From Streptomyces sp. NBC_01214 (GTDB lineage Bacteria; Actinomycetota; Actinomycetes; Streptomycetales; Streptomycetaceae): DNA of 64,000 nt. The stretch covers positions 952,501 to 1,016,500 of the forward strand of contig NZ_JAPEOS010000001.1 in the NCBI RefSeq assembly GCF_026340975.1. The letters are read 5' to 3'. Positions 39,293-47,072 of the stretch are shown here, in pieces. The notes beneath the pieces are model-generated. The model worked only from the letters and a program-made list of their open reading frames with translations. It had not been told where the DNA came from and did no database searches. Numbering within the stretch: the first letter of the stretch is position 1; every line of letters starts with the position of its first letter. The position numbers and the translations under genes are program-made.

Positions 39293-41923
39293 CTACAGTT
39301 CGGCGACGGCCTCCAGGGGGCTCAGGGCCGCTGCGCGGCGGGCCGGGAGGGCGGCCGCCACCGCGCCCGTGGCGAGGGAGGTCAGGCAGACGAGGAGCAG
39401 CGTGCCCCAGGGGAGGGCCAGGGAGTAGTCCTTGAGCGCGCCGTTGGTCAGGGCGCCGACCGTCCAGGCCCCGAACAGGCCGGCCGCCAGGCCCAGCAGG
39501 GTCCCGAAGCCGGCCACGGTCAGCGATTCGAGGCGGATCGTCCGACGGATGCCGGCGCGGTCCATGCCGATGGCGCGCAGGACGCCGATCTCGCGGGTGC
39601 GGTCCGACACCGACATGGCCAGGGTGTTCATGATGCCGAGGGCGGCGATCACGCCGCCGATGGCGAGCAGACCGTACGTCAGGGTCAGCAGGGTGCCGAG
39701 GGAACCGGCGGCCTCCTGAACCAGCTCCTGCCGGTCCTGGACCCGCAGCAGCGGGTTGTTGCCCGTGGCGGTGCGCAGGCGGTCCTTCGTGGCGGCGCCG
39801 TCGGCGCCGCTGTCCGTGCGGACGAGGACGCGCTGGACGGAGCCGGGGTCGAGGCTCCCCCGCTGGACCTCGGTGCGGGCGCCCAGGGCGTCCCGGGCGG
39901 TGGGGTTGTCCTCGTAGACGCCGACGACCGTGTACGGGGCGCGGTCCTGGCCGGGGCCGCCGATCCGGGCGTCGATCCGGTCGCCGGCGCGCACCCCGTT
40001 CTCGCGGGCGAGGGTGCTGGAGAGGGCGATGCGGCCCGGCGCGAGGTCCTTCAGGGAGCCGCTGACGAAGTCCAGCTCCATGACGGACGGGACGGCGGCC
40101 GGGTCGACCCCGGAGATCTCGCGGACGCCACTGCCGATGTAGAGGGTGGAGTCGGTGACGGCGGTCGCCGTCCGTACGCCGGGGGCGGTGGTCACCCGCT
40201 GTACGGCGGCCGGTTCGATGCCGGCCGACGAGGTGTGGGTGCTGATCACGTAGTCGGCGCTGAGGCCGGCCGCGGCCCGGCGGTCGAGGGCCTGCCCGGT
40301 GGAGTGGCCGATGACGGCGAGCCCGGCGACCAGGGCCGTGCTGACCATCAGGGCGGAGGCGGTGGCGGCGGTGCGCCGCGGGTCGCGCAGCGCGTTGCGG
40401 TGGGCGAGGTGACCGGCGATCCCGAGGCGGCCGGTCAGCCGACCGCTCAGCCGGATCACGGGGACGGCGAGCAGCGGCGCCAGCACGATCACGGCGATCA
40501 CGAGGAGGGCGCAGCCGAACATCGCGCTCTGCAGGTTCTCCTCGGAGGCGTCCTTCGCCCCGGCGAGCGACAACAGCAGTCCGGCGCCGAGGGCGAGCAG
40601 CAGGGCGCCGGCCGCGCCGCGGACCCGGGACGCGGTGGCGGTGGGCGGCTGTTCGGCCGTGCGCAGGGCCTCGACCGGTGCGATCCGCGCCGCCTTGCGG
40701 GACGGCAGCCATGCGGCGAGCACGGTGACGCCCACCCCGACGGCGAGCGCGGCCGCCACGGGCAGCGGGCCGATCACCAGGGGGCCGCGGGGCAGCGGCT
40801 CCCCGGTGGTGCTCAGGACCTCCGGCAGTACGGAGGCGATGGCGAGGCCCAGCAGGAAACCGAGGGCCGAGGCGGCGAGGCCGAGGAGGACGGCCTCCCA
40901 CAGGAGGGTGCGCACGACCTGGCGGCGCGTGGCACCGATCGCGCGCAGCAGGGCGATCTCACGGGTGCGCCGGGCGACGAGCATGGTGAAGGTGTTGACG
41001 ATCAGGAACGACCCGATGAAGAGGGCGACCCCGGCGAAGACCAGCGACAGTTTCTCGTTGCCGCGGGTGAGCGTGTCGACGAGGACGGCCTGCTGGGCGG
41101 CCTGGGCGGTGCCGGTGGTGGCCTCGGCCCGGCCGGCGGGGAGCCGGGCGGCGACCCGACGGGCGAGTTCGGCGGTGTCGGTGCCGGGTGCGGCGGACAG
41201 GTCGATCGAGGTGTAGCGGCCCGGGGAGGCGAACAGCTGCTGTGCGGTGGCCCTGTCGAACAGGACGAGGGTGCCGCCGGCCGTCACCCGGGTGTCCCGG
41301 GTGGTGACGATGCCGACGAGCCGCTTGGTCATGGCCGGGCCGTCCGTGGCCAGGGTGATCTCCGCGCCGATGCGGAACCGGCCGGCGGCGGCGGTGCCGC
41401 TGTCGACGGCGATCTCCTCGCCGTTGCGGGGGGCGCGGCCCTCGGTCAGCGGGTGGCGGCCGTCCTTGCCGTCGGCGCCGGAGACGTAGGCGGCCGCCCG
41501 GTGCGCCCAGACCCTGCCGGTGCGCAACGGATGGCCGTCCGAGGCGTTCAGGGTGGCCAGGCCGTCCGCGGAAGGCCGTACGGCGGCGACGCCGGGCAGA
41601 GCGGCCAGATCGCGGGCGAGCACGTCGTCGAGCACGGTGGCGTGCTCGTCCCCGGCGGACCCGGCGGACCCGGCGGACCCGGCGGACCCGGCGGACTCGG
41701 CGGATCCGGCCGCGCCGGGTGCGCCGGGCGGGGGGTCCTTCGGAGTCACGGTGACCGCGATGTCGGCGTAGTCCTTCGACAGGGCGGCCCTGTGGGCCGC
41801 GGTCGAGGAGTCCGCGAAGACGAGGGCGCCGGAGACGAAGGCGACGCCGAGGGTGACGGCGAGCACCGTCATCAGCAGCCGGGCCTTGTGCGCCAGGACG
41901 TTGCGCAGGGCTGTTTTCAGCAT
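39293..41923 (-). CDS. ABC transporter permease, two FtsX domains (MacB-like)
   Basis: 876 residues with the usual layout of large actinobacterial FtsX permeases: an N-terminal helix (LLMTVLAVTLGVAFVSGALVF), a large extracytoplasmic MacB_PCD region, three helices carrying the first FtsX domain (SLVFAGVALFIGSFLIVNTFTMLVARRTREIALLRAIGATRRQV), central helices, a second extracytoplasmic region, and a second FtsX domain (LLAIGGVIAALGIMNTLAMSVSDRTREIGVLRAIGMDR). Both REIALLRAIG/REIGVLRAIG coupling helices are intact. A Gly/Ser/Ala repeat sits near residues 65-90. It works with the ATPase encoded 64 bp upstream. These pumps act on substrates outside the membrane, such as lipoproteins or antimicrobial peptides. 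Confidence 0.92.
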   Translation of the reverse strand: MLKTALRNVLAHKARLLMTVLAVTLGVAFVSGALVFADSSTAAHRAALSKDYADIAVTVTPKDPPPGAPGAAGSAESAGSAGSAGSAGSAGDEHATVLDDVLARDLAALPGVAAVRPSADGLATLNASDGHPLRTGRVWAHRAAAYVSGADGKDGRHPLTEGRAPRNGEEIAVDSGTAAAGRFRIGAEITLATDGPAMTKRLVGIVTTRDTRVTAGGTLVLFDRATAQQLFASPGRYTSIDLSAAPGTDTAELARRVAARLPAGRAEATTGTAQAAQQAVLVDTLTRGNEKLSLVFAGVALFIGSFLIVNTFTMLVARRTREIALLRAIGATRRQVVRTLLWEAVLLGLAASALGFLLGLAIASVLPEVLSTTGEPLPRGPLVIGPLPVAAALAVGVGVTVLAAWLPSRKAARIAPVEALRTAEQPPTATASRVRGAAGALLLALGAGLLLSLAGAKDASEENLQSAMFGCALLVIAVIVLAPLLAVPVIRLSGRLTGRLGIAGHLAHRNALRDPRRTAATASALMVSTALVAGLAVIGHSTGQALDRRAAAGLSADYVISTHTSSAGIEPAAVQRVTTAPGVRTATAVTDSTLYIGSGVREISGVDPAAVPSVMELDFVSGSLKDLAPGRIALSSTLARENGVRAGDRIDARIGGPGQDRAPYTVVGVYEDNPTARDALGARTEVQRGSLDPGSVQRVLVRTDSGADGAATKDRLRTATGNNPLLRVQDRQELVQEAAGSLGTLLTLTYGLLAIGGVIAALGIMNTLAMSVSDRTREIGVLRAIGMDRAGIRRTIRLESLTVAGFGTLLGLAAGLFGAWTVGALTNGALKDYSLALPWGTLLLVCLTSLATGAVAAALPARRAAALSPLEAVAEL

Positions 41924-41987
41924 GGGTGAGTGGCTTCCGGGGCGAGGGGCGGGACGGGGCGGGGGCGGGACCGGGGGAGAGGGCGGG

Positions 41988-42761
41988 TCAGCTCGTGCGG
42001 GCGCGGGCGTCGAACTGCTTCATCCGGTCCAGCACCCGGTCCGCGGTGGGGTGCACCATCTCGTCGACCAGCCGGCCGTCGGCGAGGAAGACGACGCGGT
42101 CCGCGTAGGAGGCGGCGACCGGGTCGTGGGTCACCATGACCACGGTCTGGCCCAGTTCGCGCACGGAGTCGCGCAGGAAGCCGAGGACCTCGGCCCCGGC
42201 GCGCGAGTCGAGGTTGCCGGTGGGCTCGTCGCCGAAGACGATCGCGGGCCGGGTGGCCAGGGCCCGGGCCACCGCGACGCGCTGCTGCTGCCCGCCGGAG
42301 AGCTGTCCGGGCCGGTGGTCCAGCCGCTGGGCGAGGCCGACCATGGACACTACGCGGTCCAGCCACTGCCGGTCGGGGCGGCGTCCGGCGATGGACAGCG
42401 GCAGGGTGATGTTCTCCAGCGCGGTCAGGGTGGGCAGCAGGTTGAACGCCTGGAAGATGAAGCCGATCCGGTCCCGGCGCAGCTCGGTGAGGTGCCGGTC
42501 GCCCAGGGTGCCCAGCTCGGTGGTGCCGATGCGGACCGAGCCGGAGCTGACGGAGTCGAGTCCGGCGGCGCAGTGCATGAGGGTGGATTTGCCGCAGCCG
42601 GAAGGACCCATGATCGCGGTGAACTCGGCTTCCCGGAAGGAGACGCTGACCCGGTCCAGGGCCACCACGCGGGTGTCGCCCTTGCCGTAGACCTTCGACA
42701 GGTCGGTGGTGGAGGCCGCGATACCGGGCGTCGGGCGGGGGGAGAACGGGTCGGCGGTCAC
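41988..42761 (-). CDS. ABC transporter ATP-binding protein (MacB/LolD type)
   Basis: 257 residues with complete motifs: Walker A GPSGCGKST, Q-loop FIFQAFNLLP, signature LSGGQQQRVA, Walker B AIVFGDEPTGNLD and the switch His in VMVTHDP. The LTALENITLPL segment and overall length mark the MacB/LolD/FtsE class that partners FtsX permeases. The start is GTG 42761 with GGAG 6 bases upstream. Its promoter region (42762-42910) holds two GATAC boxes 22 bp apart, matching boxes upstream of the neighbouring two-component genes, so control by that regulator is likely. Confidence 0.93.
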   Translation of the reverse strand: MTADPFSPRPTPGIAASTTDLSKVYGKGDTRVVALDRVSVSFREAEFTAIMGPSGCGKSTLMHCAAGLDSVSSGSVRIGTTELGTLGDRHLTELRRDRIGFIFQAFNLLPTLTALENITLPLSIAGRRPDRQWLDRVVSMVGLAQRLDHRPGQLSGGQQQRVAVARALATRPAIVFGDEPTGNLDSRAGAEVLGFLRDSVRELGQTVVMVTHDPVAASYADRVVFLADGRLVDEMVHPTADRVLDRMKQFDARARTS

Positions 42762-42818
42762 ATGGACTCCACTTCGGGTGCGGTGGGAAAGGGGTGCACG
42801 CCGAGGGTGTCGGGGGGA

Positions 42819-42846
42819 CGTATCAGGACCGGGGCCGCCGTGTATC
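42819..42846 (-). promoter_or_regulatory. GATACA/GATACG direct repeat upstream of the ABC operon
   Basis: On the minus strand GATACA (42846-42841) and GATACG (42824-42819) are 22 bases apart, two 11-bp steps. The 12-mer GATACACGGCGG (42846-42835) is identical to one at 45125-45136. Direct repeats with this phasing are typical of OmpR-family response regulators. Confidence 0.6.
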
Positions 42847-42910
42847 GGCTTCCGCGCCGTTGCGTAGCAATCGTGCAGGGGCGGCCCGGGTGACCGGGGC
42901 GGCCGGTCGG

Positions 42911-44224
42911 TCAGCGCGGGAGCCGCAGGGTGGCGACCGCGCCGCCGTCCGGGGCGTTGTCCAGACGCAGTTCGGCGCCGAGCACCCGGGCCTGGCCCAG
43001 GGCGATGGTCAGCCCGAGGCCGTGCCCCGCGCCCCGCTCCGCGGCGCCCGTACGGAACCGGCGCGGGCCGTCGAGCAGCAGGTCGGCGGGGAAGCCGGGG
43101 CCGTGGTCGCGGACGACGACGGTCCGGCCCTCGACGGTGACCCGCACCGGGGTCCGTCCGTGCCGGTGCGCGTTGATGACGAGGTTGCCGACGATCCGCT
43201 CCAGGCGCCGCGGGTCGGTCTCCACGGTCGCCGCGTTGTCCACGGACTCCACCGACTCCACCGACTCCAAGGGCTCCACCTGCGGTGCCTCGGTGACGCG
43301 GACCTCCGTGTCGAGACCCGTACGGGCCACCGCCTCGGCGACCACCGCCGCGAGCGGGACCCGGGCGCGTACCGGCGCCTCCGCCCCCGCGTCGAGCCGG
43401 GAGATCTCCAGCAGGTCCTCGACCAGGCCGCGCAGGTCCCGTACGCGGGCCCGGAGCAGGTCCTCCGTCTCGCCGGGCGGCAGCAGGTCGGTGGCGGCCA
43501 GCAGACCGCCGACCGGGGTGCGCAGTTCGTGGGCCACGTCCGCCGTGAACTGCCGCTCGATGCGCAGCCGTCGACCGAGGCTGTCGGCCATGAGGTCGAC
43601 GGTGGCGGCGATGTCGGTCACCTCGTCGCGGCCCCGGGCGTGGCCCAGGGCGGGGCCGGTGCGGGCGTCGAGGTCCCCGGCGGAGATCCGGGCCGCGGTC
43701 TCGGCGACCCGGCGCAGCCGGCGGGCGACCAGCCCGGCCCCGTAGACCGCCAGGGGCAGTGCCGCGGCGAGCGAGACGAGGGAGGCCACCGCCATGCTCG
43801 CGTCGAGGCGGCGCAGGTCGTGGAGTTGCGGGCTCATGTTGATCCGCACGGCGAGCACCGGGCTGCCCGGGCCGCCGACCCGCTGGGCGCCCCAGACGCT
43901 GGGTCCGAGGTTCCCCTCGACGCGCCCGTCGTAGGCCACCCGCCGGTCGTCGTCGGCCGGGTGGCGCAGGGCGGTGGGCAGGTCGGCCGGATCGAGCTCG
44001 GCGCCACCCGCCAGCGTTCCGGTGCGCCGGTAGACGTCCATGGCGGAGTACACCGTGTTGGTGGCTTCCATCTCGGCCCGGCTGCGGACGTCCATCGCGG
44101 TCCACACGTGGACGAGGACGCCCACCGCCAGGGCGACCAGGCACGCCGTGGCCGCCGCCAGCGCGGCGATCTTCCAGCGCAGGGACACGCGGGCCGGCCA
44201 CCACGGCCGGCGCAGGGGGTGCAC
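42911..44224 (-). CDS. Sensor histidine kinase, partner of the OmpR regulator
   Basis: 437 residues: TM1 (WKIAALAAATACLVALAVGVLV), an extracytoplasmic loop of about 110, TM2 (ASMAVASLVSLAAALPLAVYG), HAMP (VARRLRRVAETAARISAGDLDART), HisKA FTADVAHELRTPVGGL, N box NLVINAHRHG, G boxes DHGPGF and GHGLGLTIALG. The sensor loop matches that of the orphan kinase at 11572 (AEMEATNTVYSAMDVYRRTGTLAGGAELDPADLP against the AIEIYEAGGRMP...IDPAGLPPELRA pattern). Start GTG 44224 is 5 bases after the regulator stop, so the two are co-transcribed. It probably senses envelope stress and controls the ABC operon. Confidence 0.92.
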   Translation of the reverse strand: MHPLRRPWWPARVSLRWKIAALAAATACLVALAVGVLVHVWTAMDVRSRAEMEATNTVYSAMDVYRRTGTLAGGAELDPADLPTALRHPADDDRRVAYDGRVEGNLGPSVWGAQRVGGPGSPVLAVRINMSPQLHDLRRLDASMAVASLVSLAAALPLAVYGAGLVARRLRRVAETAARISAGDLDARTGPALGHARGRDEVTDIAATVDLMADSLGRRLRIERQFTADVAHELRTPVGGLLAATDLLPPGETEDLLRARVRDLRGLVEDLLEISRLDAGAEAPVRARVPLAAVVAEAVARTGLDTEVRVTEAPQVEPLESVESVESVDNAATVETDPRRLERIVGNLVINAHRHGRTPVRVTVEGRTVVVRDHGPGFPADLLLDGPRRFRTGAAERGAGHGLGLTIALGQARVLGAELRLDNAPDGGAVATLRLPR

Positions 44225-44229
44225 CGGCC

Positions 44230-44955
44230 TCAGCGCCTGAGCTTGTAGCCGAAGCCGCGGACCGTCTCGATCCGCTCCCGGCCCAGTTTCTTGCGCAGCC
44301 GCTGCACGGCCAGGTCCACGACGCGGCTGTCGCCGTCCCAGCCGTACTCCCACACGTTGCGCAGCAGGGTGTGCCGATCCAGCACGATGCCCGGGTGGGC
44401 GGCGAACTCCAGCAGGAGCTTCAGCTCGGTGGGGGTGAGCGCCACGGGTGTTCCGGAGCGGAACACCTCCATCCCGCCGGTGTCGACGGTCAGGTCGCCG
44501 AAGGTCAGTACGTCCTCCGGGCCGGTGGCGGGCTCGCCGCCCGGGGCGGGCGCGTAGGACGCCCTCCGCAGCAGCGAGCGGATGCGCGCCACCAGGACGT
44601 ACGTGTCCACGGGCTTGACCACGTAGTCGTCGGCCCCGGCCTCCAGGCCGGCGACGACATCGAGGCCGTCGCCGCGGGCGGACATCATCAGCACCGGCAC
44701 CAGGCTGGTCTCGCGGACCCGGCGGCACAGCCCGATGCCGTCGAGGCCGGGCAGCATCACGTCCAGGACCAGCAGGTCGAAGCCGTCGTCGTCGCGGAAG
44801 GACTCCAGTCCGGTCAGTCCGTCGGCCGCGGCCGTGACCCGGTAGCCGTAGCGTTCGAGGGCGACGGTGAAGGACCGGCGCATCAGCTCGTCGTCCTCGA
44901 CCAGCAGCACGCGGACCGGAGGCAAAGATTCCGGCACCGGGGCGGGTGAGGGCAC
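44230..44955 (-). CDS. OmpR-family response regulator (CseB-like)
   Basis: 241 residues. Receiver domain: acidic pocket VEDDE, phospho-acceptor Asp in LLVLDVMLPGLDG, switch Ser in VLMMSARGD and Lys in DYVVKPVD. The C-terminal winged helix reads LTPTELKLLLEFAAHPGIVLDRHTLLRNVWEYGWDGDSRVVDLAVQRLRKKLG. The sequence resembles CseB. GTG 44955 has AGGAG 8 bases upstream; longer readings back to 45063 lack a site. It precedes its kinase, spacing 5 bp. Expected to bind direct repeats; GATACA pairs exist in both its own and the ABC promoter region. Confidence 0.92.
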   Translation of the reverse strand: MPSPAPVPESLPPVRVLLVEDDELMRRSFTVALERYGYRVTAAADGLTGLESFRDDDGFDLLVLDVMLPGLDGIGLCRRVRETSLVPVLMMSARGDGLDVVAGLEAGADDYVVKPVDTYVLVARIRSLLRRASYAPAPGGEPATGPEDVLTFGDLTVDTGGMEVFRSGTPVALTPTELKLLLEFAAHPGIVLDRHTLLRNVWEYGWDGDSRVVDLAVQRLRKKLGRERIETVRGFGYKLRR

Positions 44956-45283
44956 GGGCGGGACTCCTGTTCGTACGGGTCGGGGTACGGGTCGGGCGAA
45001 GCGCCGCTCCGGCGCGAACCCACGCGCCGCCGACGACCCCGGAAGGAACGATACGGGAGGCACCGGACGCGGCGGCCGACGTCGGGGGCGGGCGCGCGAT
45101 CCGATCGGCGGTCGAGCGCTCCCCGATACACGGCGGATACAAAAGGCCGGAATCGGCTTGAACTACGGGTGGTGCTGGCGGAAAACGGCCTGTATCCGGG
45201 GGTGTCCCGGCCGGGCCGCTGCATAGTCTGACCATCGGTCAATCGGGATCCGCAGCGGGGTCCACGGAGCGAGGAGAACAGTG
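44956..45283. promoter_or_regulatory. 328-bp divergent region between the two-component genes and fabH
   Basis: No ORF is convincing. It contains the GATACA direct repeat (45125-45141), an inverted copy TGTATC at 45191-45196, and AT-richer patches such as TACAAAAGG and GGAAAACGG. The promoters for the regulator operon (minus) and fabH (plus) must lie here. Confidence 0.65.
45125..45141. promoter_or_regulatory. GATACA-N5-GATACA direct repeat
   Basis: GATACA at 45125-45130 and 45136-45141, 11 bp apart, with a third copy inverted at 45191-45196. The same 12-mer GATACACGGCGG occurs in the ABC promoter region. Candidate binding site of the OmpR-family regulator. Confidence 0.6.
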
Positions 45284-46222
45284 ATGGTCGGGTCGCGTGT
45301 CCTGTCCTTCGGGCACTATCAGCCGTCAAGGGTCTTGACCAATGCCGATCTTGAGCAAATGGTCGACACCGACGACGAGTGGATCCAGAGCCGGGTCGGG
45401 ATCAGGACGCGCCGCGTGGCGGCCGAGGACGAGTCCGTTGCGGACATGGCCACGAAGGCCGCCGAGCACGCCCTGGCCAACGCCGGACTCACCGGTGCCG
45501 ACATCGACTTCGTCATCGTGGCCACCTGCACGGCGCTCGACCGCTCGCCCAACACGGCGGCCCGGGTGGCCGCCGCGGTCGGGGCGCAGGCTCCCGCCGC
45601 CATCGACGTGAACACGGCCTGCTCCGGATTCCCGCACGCCATGGCACTGGCCGACCAGAGCATACGGACCGGTTCCGCCACGAAGGCCCTGGTCATAGGC
45701 GTGGAGAAGCTCACCGACTTCGTCGACTGGACCGACCGCACCACCTGCGTGCTCATCGGCGACGGCGCGGGTGCGGCGGTCGTCGTGGCGTCCGAGGAGC
45801 CGGAGATCGGCCCGGTCGTGTGGGGGTCCGTACCCGAGATGGGTCGGGCCGTGCGCATCGAGGCGCCGTCCAACACCTTCGCCCAGGAGGGGCAGTCGGT
45901 CTACCGCTGGGCCACCACGACGCTCCCGGAAGTCGCCCTCCAGGTCTGCGAGCGGGCGGGCGTGAAGCCCGAGGAGCTGGGCGGCGTCGTCCTGCACCAG
46001 GCCAACCTGCGGATCATCGAGCCCCTGGCGCGCAAGATCGGTGCGGTCAACGCCGTCATCGCCAAGGACGTCGTCGAGTCGGGCAACACCTCGGCCGCGA
46101 GCATCCCGCTGGCGCTGTCCAAGCTCATCGAGCGGGGTGAGATCGAGAAGGGATCGCCCGTGCTGCTCTTCGCGTTCGGCGGGGGCCTGTCCTACGCCGG
46201 CCAGGTCATCAACTGCCCGTGA
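45284..46222 (+). CDS. fabH: 3-oxoacyl-ACP synthase III (FabH-type ketosynthase)
   Basis: 312 residues. The catalytic triad is complete: Cys113 in NTACSGF, His238 in VLHQANLRI, Asn268 in ESGNTSAAS. The dimer-loop region (DEWIQSRVGIRTRR) and glycine-rich end FGGGLSYAGQVI are canonical. FabH condenses an acyl-CoA starter with malonyl-ACP. ATG 45284 is preceded by GGAG at 7 bases; GTG 45281 is the alternative. The thioesterase gene follows at once. No acyl carrier protein or fabD is next to it, so this is likely a second, specialised copy rather than the housekeeping fatty-acid gene. Confidence 0.92.
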   Translation: MVGSRVLSFGHYQPSRVLTNADLEQMVDTDDEWIQSRVGIRTRRVAAEDESVADMATKAAEHALANAGLTGADIDFVIVATCTALDRSPNTAARVAAAVGAQAPAAIDVNTACSGFPHAMALADQSIRTGSATKALVIGVEKLTDFVDWTDRTTCVLIGDGAGAAVVVASEEPEIGPVVWGSVPEMGRAVRIEAPSNTFAQEGQSVYRWATTTLPEVALQVCERAGVKPEELGGVVLHQANLRIIEPLARKIGAVNAVIAKDVVESGNTSAASIPLALSKLIERGEIEKGSPVLLFAFGGGLSYAGQVINCP

Positions 46223-46245
46223 CGGGCTCGGAGGGATCGACGACG

Positions 46246-46995
46246 ATGACGTCCTCGCGCGTGCCGTGGTGGCCGCTGCTGCGGCTGCGGGAGGCGGTGA
46301 CCTCGCCCCGGGCGCGGCTGCTGGTGTTCCCGCATTCCGGGGCCGGCCCCAACACCCTGTTCCCCTTGGTCGAGCCGCTGCCGGACCACGTGGAAGTGCT
46401 CGGGCTCTCGCTGCCCGGGCGGGAGCGCCGGTTCGGCGAGCCGCCCGGCTGCCGGCTCGACCAGGTCCTGGACTCCGTCTCCGACGAGGTGCTCGGCCGT
46501 GACCCGCTGCCCACGGTGGTCTTCGGGCACAGCCTCGGCGCGCTCCTGGCCGCCCGCGCGGCGCACCTGCTCGGCCCGCACTGCCGGGCGGCCGTCGTCA
46601 GCGGGCAGGTCCCCGGCCGGACCCCGCGCCGGGCCCACGCCGCCACCACCGAGGAGGACGCCGTCCGGCTGCTGCGGGACGGCGGCGGCACCCCGGAGTG
46701 GGTGCTGCACGATCCGGACATGCTGGCGCACGTGACGCGCGTACTGCGGGCGGACATCGACCTCAGCCGGGAGGCCGCGGTGGGGTTCGAGGACGTACGG
46801 CTCGACGTGCCCCTGCACGTGCTGGGCGGCACGGCGGACCCGCTGATCCCGCACGAGCCGCTGGACGACTGGGCCGTCCACACGACCGGAGCGTGCCGGG
46901 TGCTCCGGTTCGACGGCGACCACTTCTTCCTGCTGGCCGACGAGCACCGCCCCACCGTCGTGGACGTGCTGCGCCGGGCACTCGCGGAAGGCTGA
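46246..46995 (+). CDS. Type II thioesterase (alpha/beta hydrolase)
   Basis: 249 residues with the TEII pattern: LLVFPHSGAGPNTLFPL near the start, VLGLSLPGRERRFGEPP, nucleophile Ser96 in FGHSLGALLA, acid Asp in LGGTADPLIP and His in DGDHFFLL. Such enzymes clear misprimed or stalled acyl groups from carrier proteins of polyketide and peptide synthases. ATG 46246 has GGAGGG about 12 bases upstream; GTG 46219, overlapping the fabH stop as GTGA, is an alternative that would couple translation. Its pairing with fabH points to a small acyl-metabolism operon or the edge of a specialised-metabolite locus. Confidence 0.88.
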   Translation: MTSSRVPWWPLLRLREAVTSPRARLLVFPHSGAGPNTLFPLVEPLPDHVEVLGLSLPGRERRFGEPPGCRLDQVLDSVSDEVLGRDPLPTVVFGHSLGALLAARAAHLLGPHCRAAVVSGQVPGRTPRRAHAATTEEDAVRLLRDGGGTPEWVLHDPDMLAHVTRVLRADIDLSREAAVGFEDVRLDVPLHVLGGTADPLIPHEPLDDWAVHTTGACRVLRFDGDHFFLLADEHRPTVVDVLRRALAEG

Positions 46996-47009
46996 CGCGG
47001 CGTGCCGAA

Positions 47010-47042
47010 GGGCCGGAGCCACGTGGCGCGTGACTCCGGCCC
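47010..47042. terminator. Hairpin between the thioesterase and the convergent protease gene
   Basis: GGGCCGGAG paired with CTCCGGCCC, and inside it CACG with CGTG, loop TGGCG. Lies 15 bases after the thioesterase stop and 31 before the protease stop at 47073; likely bidirectional. Confidence 0.7.
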
Positions 47043-47072
47043 GGGGGCGGCCCGTCCCCGGACCGCGGGAGG

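Noticed and set aside
38799..40901. Minus-strand frame spanning the permease and the unknown gene
   Set aside because: Arg/Pro/Gly repeats only; it conflicts with the well-supported permease frame.
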